40,675 bases of DNA from Synechococcus sp. TMED19. Its GTDB lineage: Bacteria > Cyanobacteriota > Cyanobacteriia > PCC-6307 > Cyanobiaceae. The DNA is taken from assembly GCA_002168155.1 (NCBI GenBank), contig NHBY01000010.1, forward strand, positions 73,854-114,528. Reading direction: 5' to 3'. The notes beneath the pieces were generated by a model. It did no database searches. It was not told the DNA's origin and saw only the letters and a program-made list of their open reading frames with translations. The translations under genes and the position numbers were made by a program. Positions 37,314 through 40,675 of this stretch are shown in pieces (position 1 is the stretch's first letter; every line of letters begins with the position of its first letter).

Positions 37314-38618
37314 CTACTCAGAGGGGTTTCCGAGGTCGAACAGACGTTCCAGCGACTGCATGGTGGTCAGACGCTGAGAACGTGGCTGCGGAGCACGCAA
37401 AGCGGTCGTGGGGCCGTGCAGAATCTTGTTGATCAGTCCTTTGGTCAGTGCCTCGACCACCTTGCGCTCGCGATCAGAGAAGTCCGAGCCCATGCGGCTA
37501 AGAGCCTTAAGCAGTTCCTGCTCACGGATCTCCTCCATGTGGCGTCGAAGTCGGTTGATGGTGGGAACGGCCTCAAGCCCATCCCACCAGTCGATGAATG
37601 CCTGACGGTCCTCATCAAGCAAGACCTCCGCTTGCCGAGCAAGCTCCTGCCGCGCAGCAACATTGCGCTCCACCACCTCCTTGAGATCATCAACGTCGAA
37701 GCACTGCACAGCGGACGCCTCAGCGGCGTCGGCGCTGATGTTGCGAGGCACGCCGATATCAATGAGCATCAGCCGTTCAGAACGACTTGCGGCTTCGAGG
37801 CGGACACGGTCAATGATCGGTTCGTCAGCGCCTGTACTGGTGAACAGGAGCGATGACACCTTCAGCTGATCATCAAGGGCCTCAAGCCCACAACAGCTGA
37901 TGCCAAGATCTGGAAAGTCCGCTGCCAGGGATTCAGCTCTGGAGACCGTCCGGTTGACCAGGGTGACCCGCTTGGCACCCTTGGCCTGAAGGTGCTGGAT
38001 TAGCAGCCGGCCCATCCGGCCGGCACCCACCACTGCAACGGTTTCATCCGCCAGGGAGACCAGATCGTCAATGCCTTTCTCCTGGCCAACCTTGAGCTGG
38101 GCGAGTTCAACTGCAGCTGAACTGATCGAGACCGCACCGGAACCCAGGTTGGTTTCGCTGCGGACACGTTTGCCGGTACTGACAGCCTGATTGAGCAGGC
38201 GGTTGAGGATCGGCCCAATGGATTTGTGGTCCTGGCCGAGCCGATACATCTTCTTGACCTGGCTGAGGATCTGACCTTCCCCGAGCACAAGGCTGTCGAG
38301 ACCAGCACTCACCCTCAGCAGGTGCTGAATTGCCTCTTCATGGTGAAGCGCGAAGAGGTGGGGATGTAGATCATCCCCAGCCAAGCCGCTGTGGCTGGCC
38401 AAGAAATGTCGTATAGCGGCAACACCCTCATCGGGGTGACGCAGCAGGCTGTAGATCTCAAGCCTGTTGCAGGTACTAAGAATTGAGGTCTCCAGCACCT
38501 GCTCATTGGAGCGAAGTGTTTGGAGGGAGCTCTCCAAGGAGTGCTCTGGGATGCTCAGTCGTTCGCGGATCTCAACGGGAGCCGTGCGATGGCTGAGCCC
38601 TACGACGGCTAAATGCAT
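37314..38618 (-). CDS. hemA: Glutamyl-tRNA reductase
   Basis: MHLAVVGLSHRTAPVEIRERL, ILSTCNRLEIY, GLDSLVLGEGQILSQVK, VVGAGRMGRLLIQHL. Confidence 0.97.
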   Translation of the reverse strand: MHLAVVGLSHRTAPVEIRERLSIPEHSLESSLQTLRSNEQVLETSILSTCNRLEIYSLLRHPDEGVAAIRHFLASHSGLAGDDLHPHLFALHHEEAIQHLLRVSAGLDSLVLGEGQILSQVKKMYRLGQDHKSIGPILNRLLNQAVSTGKRVRSETNLGSGAVSISSAAVELAQLKVGQEKGIDDLVSLADETVAVVGAGRMGRLLIQHLQAKGAKRVTLVNRTVSRAESLAADFPDLGISCCGLEALDDQLKVSSLLFTSTGADEPIIDRVRLEAASRSERLMLIDIGVPRNISADAAEASAVQCFDVDDLKEVVERNVAARQELARQAEVLLDEDRQAFIDWWDGLEAVPTINRLRRHMEEIREQELLKALSRMGSDFSDRERKVVEALTKGLINKILHGPTTALRAPQPRSQRLTTMQSLERLFDLGNPSE

Positions 38619-38643
38619 GCGTCAGATCAAAAGGGCCGGAAAG

Positions 38644-38669
38644 CAAGGCTGAGCCTGAGCCCAGCCTTG
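38644..38669. repeat. Inverted repeat in the glpX-hemA gap
   Basis: CAAGGCTG-agcctgagcc-CAGCCTTG. Confidence 0.88.
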
Positions 38670-38682
38670 ACTATGCCAGAGC

Positions 38683-39687
38683 TCAGCGCAGGGCAATGCT
38701 CTGCGCGCCAGGCTTGATATGGACCGTATCGGTGAAGCGTGCGGAATCATCCAGGGTGCTGATCACGAGGCTGCTGGTGCGCACGCAATCACGTTCGAAC
38801 TTGACCCCGTTGAACAGCAGACCATCGGTGATACCGCTGCCGGCGAAGACGACGTTCTCGCCGGAGGCCAGTTCGTTGGCCTCATAAACCTTGTCGGGAT
38901 CGGCGATTCCCATTTCAGCCAGGCGGGCGAGATTGCCTTCACGGGTAAGGCCTTCCCATTCCTTGGTCATTGCGACAGCCGGGTCATAGACCAACTGGCC
39001 CTGGAAGTGACCGCCCAGTGCCCGCAGAGCGGCGGCAGAGATCACACCTTCCGGCGCAGCACCGATGCCCATTAGGCAGTGGGTGCCAGTGCCGGCGAAA
39101 CCACAGGCGATAGCAGCCTGCACATCGCCATCTGAGATGGGCTGGACACGAGCGCCGGTAGTACGAATCTCAGCGATCAGATCCTTGTGGCGGCTGCGGT
39201 CCATGACCACGATCACTAGATCAGAGACTGCAATGCCGAGGCACTCGCTGAGGATATTGATGTTCTCAGTGGCGCTCTTGCGGATGTCAACCTTGCCTTT
39301 AGCGGCCGGGGGCGCTGCCAGCTTCTTCATGTAGAAGTCGGGAGCGTTGAACAGACCACCGGTCTCGGAGGCAGCAAGCACAGCCATCGAGCCGCGTTGG
39401 CTGTTGGCACAGAGATTGGTTCCCTCACAGGGATCAACAGCGAAATCAACTCCGGGGCCGGTACCACTGCCAACTTCCTCACCGATGTAGAGCATCGGAG
39501 CTTCGTCCCGCTCACCTTCACCGATCACGATGCGGCCTTGCATATTGATCTGGCCCATGCGCTTGCGCATGGCCTCGACGGCAGCGGCGTCTGCTTCATT
39601 CTTGAGACCTTTACCGGTGAGCTCAGCGGATGCGATGGCGGCCTGCTCGACGACCTCGAGTATTTCTTGAATGAGCGTGCGATCCAC
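38683..39687 (-). CDS. glpX: Class II fructose-1,6-bisphosphatase / sedoheptulose-1,7-bisphosphatase
   Basis: [89 protein letters not shown]. Confidence 0.96.
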   Translation of the reverse strand: MDRTLIQEILEVVEQAAIASAELTGKGLKNEADAAAVEAMRKRMGQINMQGRIVIGEGERDEAPMLYIGEEVGSGTGPGVDFAVDPCEGTNLCANSQRGSMAVLAASETGGLFNAPDFYMKKLAAPPAAKGKVDIRKSATENINILSECLGIAVSDLVIVVMDRSRHKDLIAEIRTTGARVQPISDGDVQAAIACGFAGTGTHCLMGIGAAPEGVISAAALRALGGHFQGQLVYDPAVAMTKEWEGLTREGNLARLAEMGIADPDKVYEANELASGENVVFAGSGITDGLLFNGVKFERDCVRTSSLVISTLDDSARFTDTVHIKPGAQSIALR

Positions 39688-39759
39688 AGTGGCTGGGGCA
39701 AGGAACTGTTAAGCCAGGCTGGCCTGCGGCGAGCCAAAGCGGCCGTGACTGTATCAGTG

Positions 39760-39787
39760 TTGGATCTGCGGCGTCTCTACGTACAAT
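39760..39787 (+). promoter_or_regulatory. Candidate sigma-70-type promoter for rpe
   Basis: TTGGAT -16 nt- TACAAT, 23 nt upstream of the rpe ATG. Confidence 0.45.
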
Positions 39788-39810
39788 CAGCGCGCTTCAC
39801 GGGCCGCTTC

Positions 39811-40494
39811 ATGACCCAGAAATCCTTAGTCATTTCACCCTCGATTCTTTCTGCCGACTTCTCCCGGCTGGGTGAAGACGTCAAGGCAGTGGATCAGGCA
39901 GGCGCTGACTGGATCCACGTGGATGTGATGGATGGCCGCTTCGTGCCCAACATCACGATCGGACCGATGATCGTGGAAGCCCTACGCCCGGTCACCACCA
40001 AACCTCTTGACGTTCACTTGATGATCGTCGAGCCAGATAAATACGTGGAGGACTTCGCCAAAGCCGGGGCTGACATCATCAGTGTCCAGGTCGAGGCCTG
40101 CACCCACTTGCACCGCAACCTTGCCCAGATCAAGGATCTTGGAAAAATGGCCGGTGCAGTGCTCAACCCGGGCACTCCGATCGAGACCCTCGAGTACTGC
40201 CTTGAGCTTTGCGATCTGGTGTTGATCATGAGCGTGAACCCCGGATTCGGTGGCCAGAGCTTCATCGAGAACCAGGTCTCCAAGATCCGTGACCTGCGGC
40301 GCATGTGCGACGACAAGGGTGTTGATCCCTGGATCGAGGTCGATGGCGGCATCAAAGCCGGTAACGCCTGGAAGGTGATCGAAGCCGGAGCGAATGCGAT
40401 CGTCAGCGGTTCAGGCATTTTTAAGCAGGCGGACTATGCCGCTGCCATCGAAGGCATCCGCAACAGCCGTCGGCCTGAGCTAGCCGCCGCCTGA
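39811..40494 (+). CDS. rpe: Ribulose-phosphate 3-epimerase
   Basis: [68 protein letters not shown]. Confidence 0.97.
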   Translation: MTQKSLVISPSILSADFSRLGEDVKAVDQAGADWIHVDVMDGRFVPNITIGPMIVEALRPVTTKPLDVHLMIVEPDKYVEDFAKAGADIISVQVEACTHLHRNLAQIKDLGKMAGAVLNPGTPIETLEYCLELCDLVLIMSVNPGFGGQSFIENQVSKIRDLRRMCDDKGVDPWIEVDGGIKAGNAWKVIEAGANAIVSGSGIFKQADYAAAIEGIRNSRRPELAAA

Positions 40495-40522
40495 ATTCAG
40501 GCCTGGATCTAAAACTCCGTTC

Positions 40523-40546
40523 AAGGGGCCTATTGGCCCCTTTTTT
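40523..40546 (+). terminator. Rho-independent terminator of rpe
   Basis: AAGGGGCC-TATT-GGCCCCTTTTTT. Confidence 0.93.
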
Positions 40547-40578
40547 CATGTCAGTTGCACCTGACGCTTGGTCAGCAA

Positions 40579-40675
40579 TCAGCTATCGAAGAACCAGCCA
40601 TAACTGTGGAGACCGATGCCCAGCAGATTTACGCCGATGTAACAGACACTGATCACAAAGAGTCCACCAACAGCG
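40579..40675 (-). CDS. ccsA: Cytochrome c biogenesis protein CcsA (heme handling), C-terminal fragment
   Basis: Minus-strand translation ...[31 protein letters not shown]; GVNLLGxGLHSYGW is the CcsA C-terminal signature. Runs off the window. Confidence 0.85.
   Translation of the reverse strand, partial: AVGGLFVISVCYIGVNLLGIGLHSYGWFFDS

Noticed and set aside
37011-37856. 281-aa plus-strand ORF
   Set aside because: Antisense to glgC and hemA, both unambiguous.
1-40675. CRISPR array, transposase/IS ends, integrase or prophage genes
   Set aside because: No regularly spaced repeats and no recognisable mobile-element protein in any listed ORF.

Overview
The window looks like the core genome of a marine picocyanobacterium (Synechococcus-like; inferred from gene content such as apcD, pcxA, ccsA and CCB2/4-like, not from a database search). 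It is densely packed with housekeeping genes. Recognisable genes include gpsA (partial), a PhzF-like protein, a SpoIID-domain protein, an Ap4A phosphorylase, a DUF3370-like protein, a protein joining an RHH-like N-terminus to a C-terminal J-domain, apcD, rlmD-like, pheT, rpmG-rpsR-RNase II/R, metG, an LptC-like protein, pcxA, cobU, trmL, an M23 peptidase, tRNA-Met(CAT), 2-Cys peroxiredoxin, purS/purQ, a cobalamin riboswitch with hupE and a CobW-family GTPase, upp, ilvD, the cluster glpX-hemA-glgC-gnd-pgl-CIA30 (minus strand) with divergent rpe, and a partial ccsA. I see no CRISPR array, transposase, integrase or prophage. The strongest unexplained signal is a ~1.5 kb stretch (6162-7696) without a convincing gene. 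It lies between two convergent genes, while most other convergent pairs in the window abut or overlap. It carries several strong inverted repeats, including a perfect 12-bp-arm palindrome (7182-7208), and it directly follows the RHH/J-domain gene. Secondary signals are inverted repeats at gene boundaries: the rpmG stop codon, upstream of the peroxiredoxin, next to the gnd and glgC starts, and between glpX and hemA. All structural calls were made by eye; no folding or database search was run.
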